From Trema orientale (Eukaryota > Streptophyta > Magnoliopsida > Rosales > Cannabaceae): a DNA stretch of 64,000 nucleotides. The position numbers were made by a program, and so were the translations under genes. How positions within the stretch are numbered: position 1 is the first letter of the stretch; every line of letters starts with the position of its first letter. The stretch covers positions 1,132,178 to 1,196,177 of the forward strand of contig JXTC01000008.1 in NCBI GenBank assembly GCA_002914845.1, written 5' to 3'. The notes below the pieces were generated by a model. The model saw nothing but the letters and a program-made list of their open reading frames with translations. It searched no databases and had not been told where the DNA came from. This document shows positions 46,301 through 58,861 of this stretch, piece after piece.

Positions 46301-49300
46301 TCACCTTTCTGAGGAAAGAATCTTATGCATTGGTTCCAGCCAGAAGCAGCCCATTCTAAAATGGGAGAACAATATGGCATGGCCGGGGAAGCTTACGTTG
46401 ACTGATAAAGCAATCTATTTTGAGGTATGTCATCATTCAATGACTAATAATTCAGCTATTATTACATCTTTAAATATTGAAATACAGCCAAGGAGGCCCA
46501 TGCCATGTAAACAAGAAATATACAATATTGAAGCCTTTTGTTACAATTCAAAATACGCTAATAGTTTTTCGAGTCTAATTGTATTTGTGATTATTCAATC
46601 AGATACCTTTACTCTACCTAATATAATCTCATGCAAAATTTTACAATATGCAAGAGCAAGATCCATCTTTAAAGTTTTCCCCTGTTAAGGTTGCTCAAGA
46701 AAAATGTGTATTTCACCTCTTGGTGCATCTTTGAGGAACATTAATTTTTCATTCAAGACAAACTAGGCATTCTGCTCGCCTAATATGTATCTCACCAAGA
46801 ACCCACTTCTTTGAGCTGCATTTCTTTATTGAAGCAACAAATTTAGCGAGGAGAGGCATTTTGATGTAGGACTAGTCACAGATAAGTTATTGTGTAGTTT
46901 TAGGCTTTACTACATGTTTCCTGCCTAATTATTTGCTTACTTATGCACAAGGTTAGTTTGGCTAATGTAACCTATTGATTGTAAGTATCCTATAATCAGA
47001 TTTACTCCTATTTCTATTAACAATTATCACTTCAGCTTTCAATTTACTCCGAGAATTGTCTCCTAAATTCCTTGTACCATTCTAAAATACACTTTCTTCT
47101 TCTTGCTTCCCACGTTTAGCCCACTAACCACTCTGCATGCTCACTTGCAGCATTTGAGCTGCATCCCACACCTGTTGATCAACTAACCAATGAGCAAGAT
47201 CATAAGAAATCCCTCCTTCAAATGCTCTTCTTCCGTGCTGAAGAGCATTTTTTTTTCTGAATAGCCCTCTTAAATTTTTGAGGAACAATACACTTTAACT
47301 ATAGTTTTTTATTTTTATTTTTATTTATTTTTTTTAGAAAATTAAAATAACTGAATAGTGGAGAAAAAAAAATTGTGGGAGTGAAGGCCTCGAACACAGT
47401 AATCAACAACTAAGAACTGAAAAAATTTGAGTCCAGGCTAAGGAATTGAACGAGCTCTGATACCAATTGATATAAGATAAGATAAAAAAAAAAAGAGAAT
47501 ATGTAGAATAGCAAGGGATGATAGAATTAAGATAGAAAAGATGAATAGATAGAAAAGCAATAGAACTGATCAAGAATTCAAGAGAGAATTAGAACAATCT
47601 AGAGGGAGAAATTACTAACTACTTAACATTTATTCATTCATAATCTGAAAAACAATTACATAGCTAAGCCTATTTATAAATAGACAATGGGACTCAACTA
47701 AGAAATTAGAAACTAAATGAAAATAGGAAAACACAAATCTAGTTACTTAAAATAACTTAATAATTAAATAAAACCTAATTATTAATAATATATCGTGTGT
47801 TATATCCTATTATGCTAAATACGTCCTGCATCATTTAGTGTATTAGTGACATTTTCGGGCAAGAACAACGAGATGGCACAAGACTAAGGCTGAGAAAGAA
47901 TCAGGTTTTAAGAAAAGGGTCAGAGGTTGTAGGAAAAAGGGGAAATTTTTTTTTCCCCTTGTCTTATTAAACGATTATGCATTATTTACCATATGACATT
48001 GATTGCTTCAAACTGAAGGGAATAATTGAAATCTGGCAGAGTTATATATATTGGTCCTTCACCAGATTAATTTTGTTGTTGTTCATAGTTTTCTGACTGA
48101 GAGGTGCACTTCTCGTGAAGTATGTTTTCTCATTGTTTTTTCTTTCCCTTGTGCTTATCTGTCGAAACAGTCATATCAAATGATTAATGTTTTGAATTGT
48201 GGTACAGACTGTAGGAATATTAGGCCAGAAAGATTCCATAAGACTGGATCTTACAAGACAAGGAGTACATGTGGAAAAAGCAAAAGTTGGGCCCTTGGAT
48301 TCTGTTCGCTTTGACTCTGCAGTCTCCATTTCATCTAGTCTCAGGTAAGTAAACTTCTGTAACATCTGTTGAGCAACTCCACTTAATTTTTTCATTTTCT
48401 GATCTTATAACCGCTAATTTAGATAGATTAAGGAGAGATGAAAGCATCGATAAAATTCATGTTAGCTTTACATTGGGGAAATTTTTGTAAGTCTCATGTT
48501 AATAGAAAATGACATATAGCCAAGGCCAACTGAAAACTTTTTATCAAGGATTTAAAATATACCGGTTTGACATGGTTGAAGACATTTACAGAGAACGAGA
48601 GCATTGATAAATGGTCTCCGGTGAGTCGTAATGAGTGAAGGATCAACTTCTTGAGGAAAACATGAAGATATTTTATTAGCAGAAATTTAATTACGAATTT
48701 TTTCCTTGCAATAGGTGATGTGGAACAAGATAATTAGGATTTTATATTACTATTAAGTATTATTTTGTTATGAGTAGTTAGAGTTTTGGTTGTTTTGAAT
48801 TCTTATAGTTAGTTTCCTAGTTGTGTTTAGTTTCTTAATTGTGTCGATTTGCCCTTATATAATTTTCAGAAGACTATGGTTAATGAAGTATAACTTATCT
48901 CTATCTTCTCTTCTCTTCCCCCCCACCCCCTCTCCTTGTACATCAATATGATTCAGTTTTGGGCTTTCTTGGGAAAAAAAGAAAAAAGAAAAAGTGAGTC
49001 CCAGCAATGTTTTAAGTATAATGTTAATTTTTTCCCTATAATTGTTTTGCTTTGTTTTCTGCTAATTTTACTAGAGTTGTAAACTATGGTTTACATTTTT
49101 ATGATTACTTGATAATACTTCTGCTATTTCCATTTTTTTTGCTCTGGCTTCTGCTGCTATTACCATAGTAACAAGAGTGAGTATAAATGATTAAACAACT
49201 AAAAAGGAAAATAACACGTCTTGTTGCAATTTATGAATACGAATTGATTGAGGAACAAATTGGAAAATATATATATATATATATATAGCACGAGTTAGCA

Positions 49301-49578
49301 TTCTAAACCATTGTTATTGAGCTAGTGGTATGCAATTTTGTTAAACTAATATTTAACGATCTAGTTTTTTTACTTAGCTTTTGTTCAACACTGGTAACCA
49401 CCTAAATTCCCCATTATTTAGATATGTTCCTTTTTTTGCTTTTTAGACATTGCAGCAGTTTCTAGTAGCTGCTGATTGTTTTTGTGTTTTTTGTGTCATC
49501 TCCTTTTTGTTCTCAAGGACACCTTGTCCTCGTTTTATCTCCCCTTTTTTTTCTTTCTTTTTTTTTTTTAAATAAATG

Positions 49579-49612
<34 letters not shown>

Positions 49613-52600
49613 AAGAAAAAAAATCACCTCTTGAATGGAGACCTTCTAAATTAGTGATGGTCTCAGCAGGAACTGTTTGTGTAAATCTTTTAACACGGTG
49701 GGGGTGCTCATGATTGCCACAGAAAGAGCAGTTTCTAGATGTGGCAAACTCACATATGCATAATAGGTCCTTGTGCTTTTACTGTTTTCACACTTGCCGC
49801 AGGATAGGTGCTTTTGCAGAACTTTGTTTTGATTTTTTTTTTTTTTAATTTAAATTCTTGTTCTGAGAATAAAAAGTTAGAAGTCCCTGAAATTGCCATT
49901 TTAGTTTTTAAATTTCAGAGTTTTCATTTTTTGTTGTTATTAATTTTTAGCTTGATCACGTAGAAGCTATTAGAAAGATCATAATTGCTTACTAGTTCGA
50001 CTAAGGAGAGTGCTGTTTGATTTCTGAGTTATCAGTTCATCATATGAATCGAGTCTAAGACTTGCTTTATTGTTGCAGGTCTCTTTCTGCAGCCTTTATT
50101 GGTTGATTCTCTCTCATTGATATTATCAATTTGATTGATCACTGCTGAATTTTCTGCTTAGAACTTTGTATTCTTCAATCTGCTTTTGTTCCTCTCCTTT
50201 CCTATTAAGACCATCTCCCGCGTGTACATGCCTTATTAAATGCCTTTATACAGGTCAAAACCGTTGGTGCTGGAATTTGTTGACTTGGGAGGTGAAATGA
50301 GACGAGATGTCTGGCATGCACTTATTAGTGAAGTTATTGCCTTACACCAATTCATCCATGATTATGGACCAGAGGATGGTGATGAATCAATATCTTATGT
50401 CTATGGTGCTCACAAAGGGAAGGAAAGAGCAACTACCAGCGCTATTAATAGTATAGCGAGACTCCAGGCCCTTCAATTCATGCGGAAGCTAATGGATGAT
50501 CCCATCAAACTTGTTCAGTTCTCATATCTAAGGTCTGCACCTTATGGTGATGTAGTCTGCCAAACTGTAGCTGTAAATTACTGGGGTGGTCCCCTTGTTA
50601 AAAAGTTTGTAGATAGTCAACAAGTTCGAGCAACATCTTCTAGTGAAGTAGGTGAAAGTGATACTCATGTGTTTGATATAGATGGAAGCATTTACTTGCG
50701 GAAGTGGATGAAGTCACCATTTTGGTCTTCCAATGACTCCATTAATTTCTGGAAGAACTCGTCAACAAGAGAAGGGGTAGTATTAAGTAAAAATCTTGTT
50801 GTCGCTGATGCGACTCTTATAGCAAAGGCAGCAGAAACTTGCAGACAAAAATATGAGACAGTTGAAAAAACTCAAGCCACAATTGATGCCGCAATGCTTA
50901 AAGGGATACCTAGTAATATCGATCTTTTCAAGGTTAAGCTATTTAACTTTTTATATCTCCCTTTCTTCAGATTTTTCATTCACCAGAATATGACTTATAT
51001 ATTACTGAACTGATGAATTTCCTATTGTCCTTGTGTGATTACTGTACAATATATGTTAATGTACACACACACACGCACACATACACACACAAACCATTAT
51101 CTTATATTTGTATGACTTGAGAGCTCTTCGTATAGGTACTTACGATTATAAATCTCACTGCACTAATTGAGTAAGTGTTATTTGTAATTATTCCATGTAG
51201 TTAAGAAGGTTCAGTAACCCATTATGTGAACTTAAGTAATGATAGACACTTGTACAAAACAGTTGTGCTCTACATGATGTTTTGTCCAATTAATTGAAGT
51301 TGAAGAGTGGACTTAGTCTAAACTCTATTGAGGAAATCATCCATTATGGAAACAAAGACATCCCTGTAGCATAAAACTAAGCATGTTAAGTTGGCCAGTA
51401 ATAAAGTATAGTATGGCAACAAATAGAGAGTTTTTCAAGGACATCTGGACAGGTTTTAACCAAAACTTGATTATAGTAGTTATTACCGGTTGAAATTAAT
51501 GTTCATTGCACTATTGGATAGCTCATAAACGTGCAGTTTCTGCTATATTGTATCATATTGTATAGATGATACTTGAAATAAATTATTAGTTGTTCCATGT
51601 TAGAACAACATGAATAAAAAATGTTGGCATTTGTCTTGTTCAGGAACTTTTGCTTCCTCTCACTGTTGGTGCCAAGAATTTTGAAAAGCTTAGACGCTGG
51701 GAGGAGCCACACTTGACTGTTTCTTTCCTTACATTCGCCTATGCGGTCATATTCAGGTAGATCTATTGTTTGTAGATAGTATGACGATTGACGTTGTATC
51801 TATTCTTTGATAATATGCTAATCAATTTGTTAATGTTGAGAAACTAACATGGTTGTATTCACCTATTATCGAAGTAATAACTTGTTATTACTGAAGTTTT
51901 TATACCAACTGATACGGAAAGTGAAACGCCATTCTTCAATTGGAAAGAATGACTTTCTATTAATAGAATTAATGTCTACTAATGGAAACTTATCTGTCAC
52001 ATCATTTGGTATAGAAAGAAAGGTAAATTCATAATAAGCTGCTGTGTATAACTGGCGCGCTACTACAAGGGAGAATTTTCCCAATAGATATGCCTAGCTG
52101 TGCATATGTCTTTGAAAAAAATATGACAATTTTGGACAATAAATAAAGTGGATTTTCTCTTTTATTTTGAATCTAATATTTCCCTTTTACCCTATCTCAA
52201 GGGAACTCTACTTCCTCATACAAGTCTGCAAAAAATCTATTATTCCTCTCTAACCACGTGTTTATCGAAATGCAGGCAGCAATTTTTCCATGATATGATT
52301 GTTATTTGAGCCAAGTCTTGATTTTCCTTTTCAGGAATTTGCTGTCATATGTATTTCCTACGTTGTTGATAATTTTAGCTGCTAGCATGCTGTCGTTGAA
52401 GGGGTTAAAGGAACAAGGCCGCCTTGGACGATCTTTTGGAAAAGTTACTATACGCGATCAGCCACCTTCAAATACTATTCAGAAGATTATAGCTGTAAAA
52501 GATGCCATGCGTGATGTTGAAAGTTTCTTACAGAATCTTAATGTCACACTTTTGAAATTACGAACAATTATCCTTTCTGGTCAACCTCAGGTATGTTTCC

Positions 52601-53836
52601 CTGACTTATGCTATATTTTAGTAATAGTTTATGAGAATGTTTCAGAGCATTCTCAAATTTATTTTTATTTTATATATTAATATTATTATTATTATTATTT
52701 GCATTTAGGTTTTTTTACGTCCCCCACCTTAAAATATGCAACTCTGACAACATGCATACAACTTGAAAACGAAAGATATATCATATCTGGAGATTTAAGA
52801 TTTCAAGAAAATATTTCCTTTAACGAATAGCTGTGATTGATGTTTATGAAATCTTAATCTCAATTTTCAACCGACTGAGCAATTCCAGTTTAGTTTCAGA
52901 AATCTCAAATTTGTAATGTTACAGTCCAGAAGGAAAATTTAGGAAAAAAAAATGAAATGATGTATTGTATATCAAGTTCCTTTGATATATTTAGTTTATA
53001 TTACTGGTGTAACTATGCTAAGATGAATCTATACTGTTTCTTATGTTGCTCAATTTACTTTGAGAGTGTTGATATTCACATACAATTTTCAGGACTTGGA
53101 ATTTTGATGTTTGCAATTTTGTGTTTGTATAAATATTTCTATGTCTATTAGGGGGATGGGGGTCTATTTTGTAATTGTTTTGTTTTCTTTGATATGCTAG
53201 ATGACAGCTTGTTCTCTAGTATTGATCTTGTATGTGTACATTTTATCATAAAAGTTCGGTTTAGAATCAGAATATCCAGATGTGGTGATTTGGTTTCGAA
53301 CTCTTTTTAACCAAAGTCTACCTGAGCAGTTTGGTTTGTTAAATCAGGATGACGAGCCGTCTGCTGTAGCTCACTTGTTTTGTACACTTTTGTCGACTTT
53401 GTTTCTTGTGTACCTTATTATTAACACTAAAATTGTATTGTTTCTTACACAATTTTTTTTGGAAAAATGGGGAGGTGTAGTTGGTTTCTAGTTTTTGCCT
53501 GCTCTGTTACTAATTACACGCACTTCCAATTGTTATCAGGTCACCACAGAGGTTGCTCTAGCCTTGTTATCCGGTGCAACCATTCTCCTCACAGTCCCTA
53601 TCAAATACGTTCTTGCATTTCTCATCTTTGATCTCTTCACACGAGAGCTTGCATTTCGGAAGGAAATGGTGAAGCGGTTCATGAGTTTCGTAAAGCAGCG
53701 GTGGGACATGGTGCCTGCGGCCCCTGTAGTGGTACTACCATTCGAAAGCGACGAGCCGAGATCAGAACCTCAAGGCAAGGTAACCAAGGACCAAGCTAAG
53801 TTAGGAAAGCCTCAGAACAGCAACAACACTGTATAG
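40317..53836 (+). CDS. DUF639-family protein, predicted membrane protein
   Basis: Eleven exons join in phase with GT..AG introns to give 811 aa: 40317-40470, 41880-42108, 43768-43915, 44110-44208, 45246-45403, 46259-46424, 48208-48344, 50254-50932, 51644-51756, 52335-52590, 53540-53836. I recognise it as the plant DUF639 family (function unknown; I recall Arabidopsis At1g71240, about 820 aa, as the closest type). Markers: YYKSRFKIVGKSLGDRW (about 28-44), NARNLVEYCCFRFLSRD (about 148), FQRLLFITMLAWENPY (about 181), a GRAM-like block WPGKLTLTDKAIYFE in exon 6, and LEFVDLGGEMRRDVWHALI at the start of exon 8. Hydrophobic stretches lie in exons 9-10 (LTVSFLTFAYAVIF, LLSYVFPTLLIILAASML) and exon 11 (VALALLSGATILLTVPIKYV, LAFLIFDLF), so 3-4 membrane spans near the C-terminus are likely. 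The charged tail has no known motif. Introns hold a MITE (intron 2) and an LTR fragment (intron 6). Confidence 0.93.
41054..41068 (+). repeat. 15-base G-run in DUF639 intron 1
   Basis: Fifteen consecutive G's within a purine tract (GGAAGAGGAG...GGAAGGAAAGAAG). It is a likely site of sequencing or length error and could form G-rich structure in the coding strand. Confidence 0.8.
42998..43166. mobile_element. 169-bp MITE, family A copy 2, in DUF639 intron 2
   Basis: The ends AATGCTATAGGCACC and (inward from the right) AATACTACGGGGTACC match the element at 9069-9244. The interior also matches: AGTCTGTTACTGACTAATTA, TAGAACCCATGTGAGACCTA. It is diverged from copy 1 and non-coding. Confidence 0.78.
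45930..45991 (+). repeat. 31-bp tandem duplication in DUF639 intron 5
   Basis: GAGATGGAAGAGGTAATTAG (plus ATGTTCAGGTT) occurs twice in perfect succession, 45930-45960 and 45961-45991. The copies are identical, so it is very recent or an assembly duplication. Confidence 0.92.
47452..47833 (-). mobile_element. LTR with adjoining primer-binding site, in DUF639 intron 6
   Basis: On the minus strand an LTR-like segment (47833-47468, about 366 bp) starts TGATGCAGGACGTATTTAG. It has TTTATAAATAGG near 47675 and ends ATATCA. Two or three bases later comes TGGTATCAGAGCTC (47465-47452), the tRNA-iMet primer site. A leader of about 100 bases follows and then homology fades; no second LTR or gag is seen. 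It is a truncated retrotransposon 5' end, antisense to the host gene. Confidence 0.75.
49582..49611 (+). repeat. CT microsatellite in DUF639 intron 7
   Basis: About 14 CT units after a T-run. A shorter AT microsatellite lies at about 49268-49288 in the same intron. The 1.9-kb intron also holds LTR-like words near 48790-48850 (TTAGTTTCCTAGTTG) without clear boundaries. Confidence 0.85.
51061..51090 (+). repeat. CA microsatellite in DUF639 intron 8
   Basis: An interrupted CA run (ACACACACACGCACACATACACACAC). Probably length-variable. Confidence 0.85.
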
Positions 53837-55470
53837 ACCTGGCAGTCCATTCTCTTTGTATAGAGATCAAACAAAACATGGAATGCCATAAATCATATTA
53901 ATGTAGATAGAAATTATGAGAGATGGCTCTGACTTCATCAAAGAAAAGGTGAACAAGATTTGGATCCGATCACTACAAAATCACCATTTTCTAGTGGGAT
54001 AGTTGGGAAAGAGATTTGGATACTGATCCGATCCGATCCGACAATTGCAATTTAGGATCTATTTGGTATAGGACATAAGAACAAAATTTTCAAGTAACAG
54101 GATCTTATTTTTGTTAAAAGAAAAAACCAAAAAAAAAAAGAAAAGAAAAGATAGGATGCCATTTATTTAATATTTGAAAATTCTTTTGGTGTCATAACTT
54201 CTGAATAATTATTAGACCTGAAAAAAAAAAGCATTGTTTTGCTCGAATTGTTCTAGAAACAATTATTATTCTTAAGTTACTTTAATTAATGATTATGGCA
54301 AATTTTTGTTTATGTTAGACTGCGACATATCGTAATCTGTCCTGTTTTTGTATAAATCAAAATATTTTATTTTCTATCTTTGCAATTTATGGATCGATTA
54401 CGAAACATAATAAGTATTGGTTAAATGGAGTCATGATAATCATATAAGTCCTACCGACTCACAAAGTAAATCATGAAAATATGTTGCAATTAGTACATTA
54501 GTGCTCTATTGTCACCCTTTTTCTCTCCGCATCCCTCTTTTAATTAATCTTTTATATACAAAAATGCCCTTGTACATTTCCCCAAAAAAAAAAAAAATGC
54601 CCTTATAGAAAATAACATAAATATACAAACATTTAAATTATAACTTTATATTCTTATCACACCCTCAAAGTATTTTAAATTATAACTTTATATTCTTATC
54701 ACACCCTCAAAGATACTCAAGTTAAATGCTAATTCCACTTTAAACAATAAAATCGAATCACAAAATCATAAATCTTAAAATAAATTTGGGCAATAGCACC
54801 AAGCATTCTCATTGGTAATGCAAATTGTAAATTGGTTGTATGTGTCTTTTTTTTTTTTTTTGGTGTGGGTTGCATCTATTGCTTTTGCATTTCCTTCGTT
54901 TTGCTAATGAAGTTTTTATTATCACCGACTAAAAGCCTAGAACTTGGCATCCATAGATTAATAAGGTTTAGTTTATTTTTTTTCTTAAGACTTTAACTTA
55001 AATTATAGTTATAAAAAATTAAAAGGATATTTTAATCTTCATTACACATATGGATAGTAAATACTGTGCAATATTTAATATTCATATTTGATTATAAATA
55101 TGTTATAATGTCAATTTTATTACTGTTCTTTGTCAAAATTAGTTTAATAGGTGAAAAAATTCCTTATTACAGGACAATAAATAGATTAAAATCTTAAAGA
55201 AGAAATCAAAAGAAGATCCCAAAAAAAAAAAAAAAAATCACGGGGACAAACCAAAGAGTGGTTTTCCAAATAATAAGCAAGAAATTATTATATGGGTGGG
55301 AAAAGAAAATTTTAATAATGGATATTTTTAGAATTAATAAGAATTCAAGAGGTGTGGGAAGAGAAAATCATAAGATTAAAATTTATTGAGGGGTATCTTT
55401 AAAGGAGGGGTGGGAAGTGAAAAAACAAAATGACAATAGAGTCATCCTTAGTATATTAATGTCATTAAAA
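53837..55470. other. DUF639 3' region and gene-free AT-rich DNA
   Basis: The 3' untranslated region follows the TAG at 53834-53836. No gene is seen. Two features stand out: a GATCCGATCCGATCCGA-like tract near 54017-54040, and a 42-bp tandem duplication at about 54634-54716 (TAAATTATAACTTTATATTC, then TTATCACACCCTCAAAG, twice). Confidence 0.5.
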
Positions 55471-55939
55471 GAGAAATTAAGTAATATATATGCATGCTAA
55501 TACTCCTATTTTAGCCGGCATGCTTTGGTCAATAAAATTCTGAAAAATATGCATATGAGTACCTGAAATGTCACTTTTGCTCCTAGGAATTAGCTTACGA
55601 TGTCTATGCCTCTCTTCTCCTGTTTAACCTAGCTTCCATATCGCGCCTCTAATTCTTCCATCTGTATCCTTTAAATATATCCTCCAATTGTTAAAGTTAA
55701 CATAATATTTGAGGAGCTGAAATTATAAGATTAGGAAAGAAGAAAAGGAGAAAAGCTGAAAAATGTGAAAAACAAGGAAGCGGAAAGTTGATTAAGTGGG
55801 TATATAATTTATGTATTTAAATATTATGGGTATTATTTGAAAAGGTTTTAAACTAAGTTTCGATATGTTCTGAGCATAATTTAAGCATTAAAAGTTGATT
55901 TCTGTGATTTATGCAAAATTCTGGAAAACAATGGCTCCT

Positions 55940-56150
55940 CGTCCCGATCAAAAACAAAAATTCGATGCCATTTCGACCAATTTCAATTGTATTTCGACTG
56001 TGTTTTGAATATAGTCAAAAATTCGATATTAATTCGATATAATCTCAATGTAGTTTTGATATATATTCGAGTACATTTGACATTCGTTAATTTTTCGATG
56101 TATTTTCGATTTAGTTTTGATGAACTTTATTGAATTAAGATCCCTTTTCA
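55940..56150 (+). repeat. TTCGA-rich left arm of the MULE
   Basis: TTCGATGCC, TTTCGACCAATTTCAATT, ATTTCGACTG, ATTCGATATTAATTCGATAT and similar words recur every 10-25 bases. The right arm (59580-60110) has the complement (CATCGAAAATGCGTCGAAAC, GGTCGAAATGCAATTGAAAG). The arms are thus inverted in composition and partly in sequence. Confidence 0.7.
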
Positions 56151-56229
56151 ACCTGATTTCGACAACTGATAATTTTGGATTTTAGTTTACAATCTCTGAT
56201 TTTTCCGATTATTTTGTTTTATATGCAGA

Positions 56230-58860
56230 GTCACGTTTCAACATCATAGTTTTATATAACGGTGAGTATAAGTTTTTGTCGGAGAAAATATTATGGTCTT
56301 ATGTTACTAAAGAAAGTAAGGTCATAGGTGTATAAAAGAGTATAACTTATATGACCCTTGTAGATAAGCTGCATATTCTAATTGGAGTTGATAGAAGTTG
56401 TTTTGATTTAGAACTTAAGGTTGTTTATAAATATGGTAGTAGAGATAGAATCCCTATTTCTCTAACGAAGATTAGTACTGATAGTGAGTTAGAACTTCGG
56501 CTTGAGGAGGTGTTTTACTCTATACAGTACCGTACTCCTTTTTGTGTATCCATTTTACCAAAGTTGAGTCCTATGGGTGAGACTTGCAGTCAAATTGCTT
56601 CATTTGTTCCTGAAAGAGGTGCGGAAAAAGTAGAAAAGCAATAGTTAGATCCAACTCCGGCTGCATTGGTGGCATGTCCTCCAGATGAGTTGAACGAATG
56701 CTTTGGTGATAGTGTTGACTTAAACAACATTGAGAAAGAACCTGCAAATAATAAGAAAGAACATGCAACCAATAAAAATATATTGCAAAGAGAGTCAAGT
56801 AAAGTACCGAAGATTCCAGGGACAATCACATGGACTTCAAGTAGTGGAGTTTGTAGGATAAGAATGGTAGATAATGCGTCCAAATGGAGTGCTCCTTTGT
56901 TTTCGGAGGGAGAATTTGCTGGTGTTTACTGGAATAAATTTCCGAAAAATATTTTTCAAGAACACCATAGTTTTGTAAAATCTAAAAACGCAGCGGAATT
57001 GGTCGTTTAAAATTTTTCTATTTACAAAACTTTTCGGATTGTGATCTAACATAAATTAACTCTTGATTTAGACAAGAACAATACCTGGATTCGCTCCACA
57101 ATCTTCTCGACCTCTCGTCTATTCTCAAAAGCCATTTGATTGATCTGGTGAGTGGTCACTTTCTTGATTCCCAACAAAGAGATCTGCAGACGAATAAGAA
57201 GATAATCTTCTCGAATTGATTTCTCTGGGACGGCCGAAACACCAAGGACAGAGAATCCCTACTGGTGGCCAATTTTCTCTGCTCTCTCTCTCTCTCTATT
57301 TTCATGTGATACACTTTTTCAAGGGTGTTTCACGTGTAACTCTATTCTATGTAGTTAGAGAACTTTTCTCTTAATTATAGAGAGATTAGTAAATCCTAAT
57401 GAGCTTATTGGGCTTGTTGGGCTCAACTGATTATCAAATAACTATTGGGTTTTAATTTGAGCTAGACAGAGAACCAGATAGATCCATAAAGCCCAAGCTC
57501 TAATGGACATATACCCACTATCATAATTAACTCTTACTTATGATTGAGTTTTGTCCATTAATATTGGGGCACACCACTATAGACCCAATATTGAACTCTT
57601 GGACTAATGTCATTTATTTTCTATGAAGCTTATTATCAAATAATTAGCTCGATCTATTTAGCATATACTATACCTGCAGACGTACCCCCATTGCAATGCC
57701 ATACTAATAGGATGAAATTACCGTATTACCCCTCTAATACATATTTACCTTTGAGTTGCCATTTTTCATCTAATGGATAATAGTTGACTACGGTGTTTGT
57801 ATCTGCTTATACCAACACAGTCAAATTCATATAGTGAATACCAGGACCCTGGTTTATATTATCCAAGTACTTGAAAAAACTCAAAGTGATATTATATGCA
57901 TGGTATCCATCATGAAAAATGTTCTACACATTTCATACACCTTATCTTCCAAGATACCGGAGTTCGAACTATAAATCGGAACTAGTCCTCTAGTAACTCA
58001 AAAAGACAAAACACATAAAAGTAAGTTCGTTAATCACTAGGATTAAGGTTTTCTACAATAGTGCTAGATTAGTGAAATTAAAAATTTAAGTTACGGCACT
58101 TAACCTTAAATTCTAATTCACTCAGTCCTGTTCGATGCTGTTATAACTTTCTTATAACACACTAGTGTTTCTATCCGAAGACTCACTTCGATAATTGGAG
58201 ACTTCATTAATTAAATAGACAACACTACATTCTATGGCATAGTAAAGTATTCTATCTTTAATATGCAGAATGCGAACAATTTAATTTAGACATAATGAAA
58301 TAAAGAATATAATGTCTCCCACATATGAACTCATCATACGAATAATTCTTTATTACTCATTATATGTCTTGGAATCTTTAGATATTTACATAAAATAAAC
58401 ATACACATCACATGTATATCAATGGGACATAAATAAAATTAAAATTCATAATGTGGAATTTATTAACAACAAATAGATAACAAATAATCTGATAATAAAT
58501 TGTTTATAATGTCAAAATAATAAACTGCTTTATAGGACATTATTCCAACAGAATTGCCACAGAAAAACCCTAGTAACTTGTCAACTGGATCTTGAAATTC
58601 AGTAAAAATTATGGGAGGTCAGTTATTTAAGAATAAAGAAGATTCGAAGTTAAAGTTACACTTGCATGCAACGAAGTCCAATTTTGAGTTCAAGAAGAAA
58701 AAGTCAGGAAAGACTATTTATTTATAATATGTATAGACGACAATTGTACATTGCGGTTGCGAGCTAGAAAGGTAGACCAATCTGACATATTTGAGGTGCG
58801 AAGATATGTGTCTGAACACACATGTTCGTTGGCAATAAGGTATAAGGACATCTGACAAGA
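56230..58860 (+). pseudogene. MULE transposase N-terminal region, split by a solo LTR
   Basis: From 56255 the plus strand encodes NGEYKFLSEKILWSYVTKES, a stop, then MTLVDKLHILIGVDRSCFDL, LELKVVYKYGS and TPFCVSILPKLS. This is the N-terminal region of plant MULE transposases, which often opens with a beta-rich, PB1-like module. A stop at 56642 is followed by an acidic linker up to AAEL at about 57000. The frame resumes at 58553 after the LTR with ELPQKNPSN. It then gives KLKLHLHATKSNFEFKKKKS and CIDDNCTLRLRARKVDQSDI, then VRRYVSEHTCSLAIRYKD, the DNA-binding domain with its CxxxxC and HxC ligands. The usual Trp in CKWRLRA reads Leu. Homology stops near 58860, where antisense DUF1985 sequence starts, so the DDE domain has been deleted. 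Confidence 0.85.
57000..58550 (-). mobile_element. 1.55-kb solo LTR (copia-like) inside the MULE transposase
   Basis: On the minus strand it starts TGTTGGAATAATGTCCTATA and ends AACGACCA. The flanking GAAT at 56996-56999 and 58551-58554 (GAATT if one terminal base is shared) is the target duplication. Removing the insert restores a continuous transposase frame (AAEL/PQKN), which confirms the boundaries. A CT/GA microsatellite lies at about 57282-57297 and GGGCTTGTTGGGCTC near 57411. No gag, pol, primer site or second LTR was seen, so it is most simply a solo LTR left by LTR-LTR recombination. Superfamily is inferred from the TGTTGGAATAATGTCC start. Confidence 0.8.
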
Positions 58861-58861
58861 T

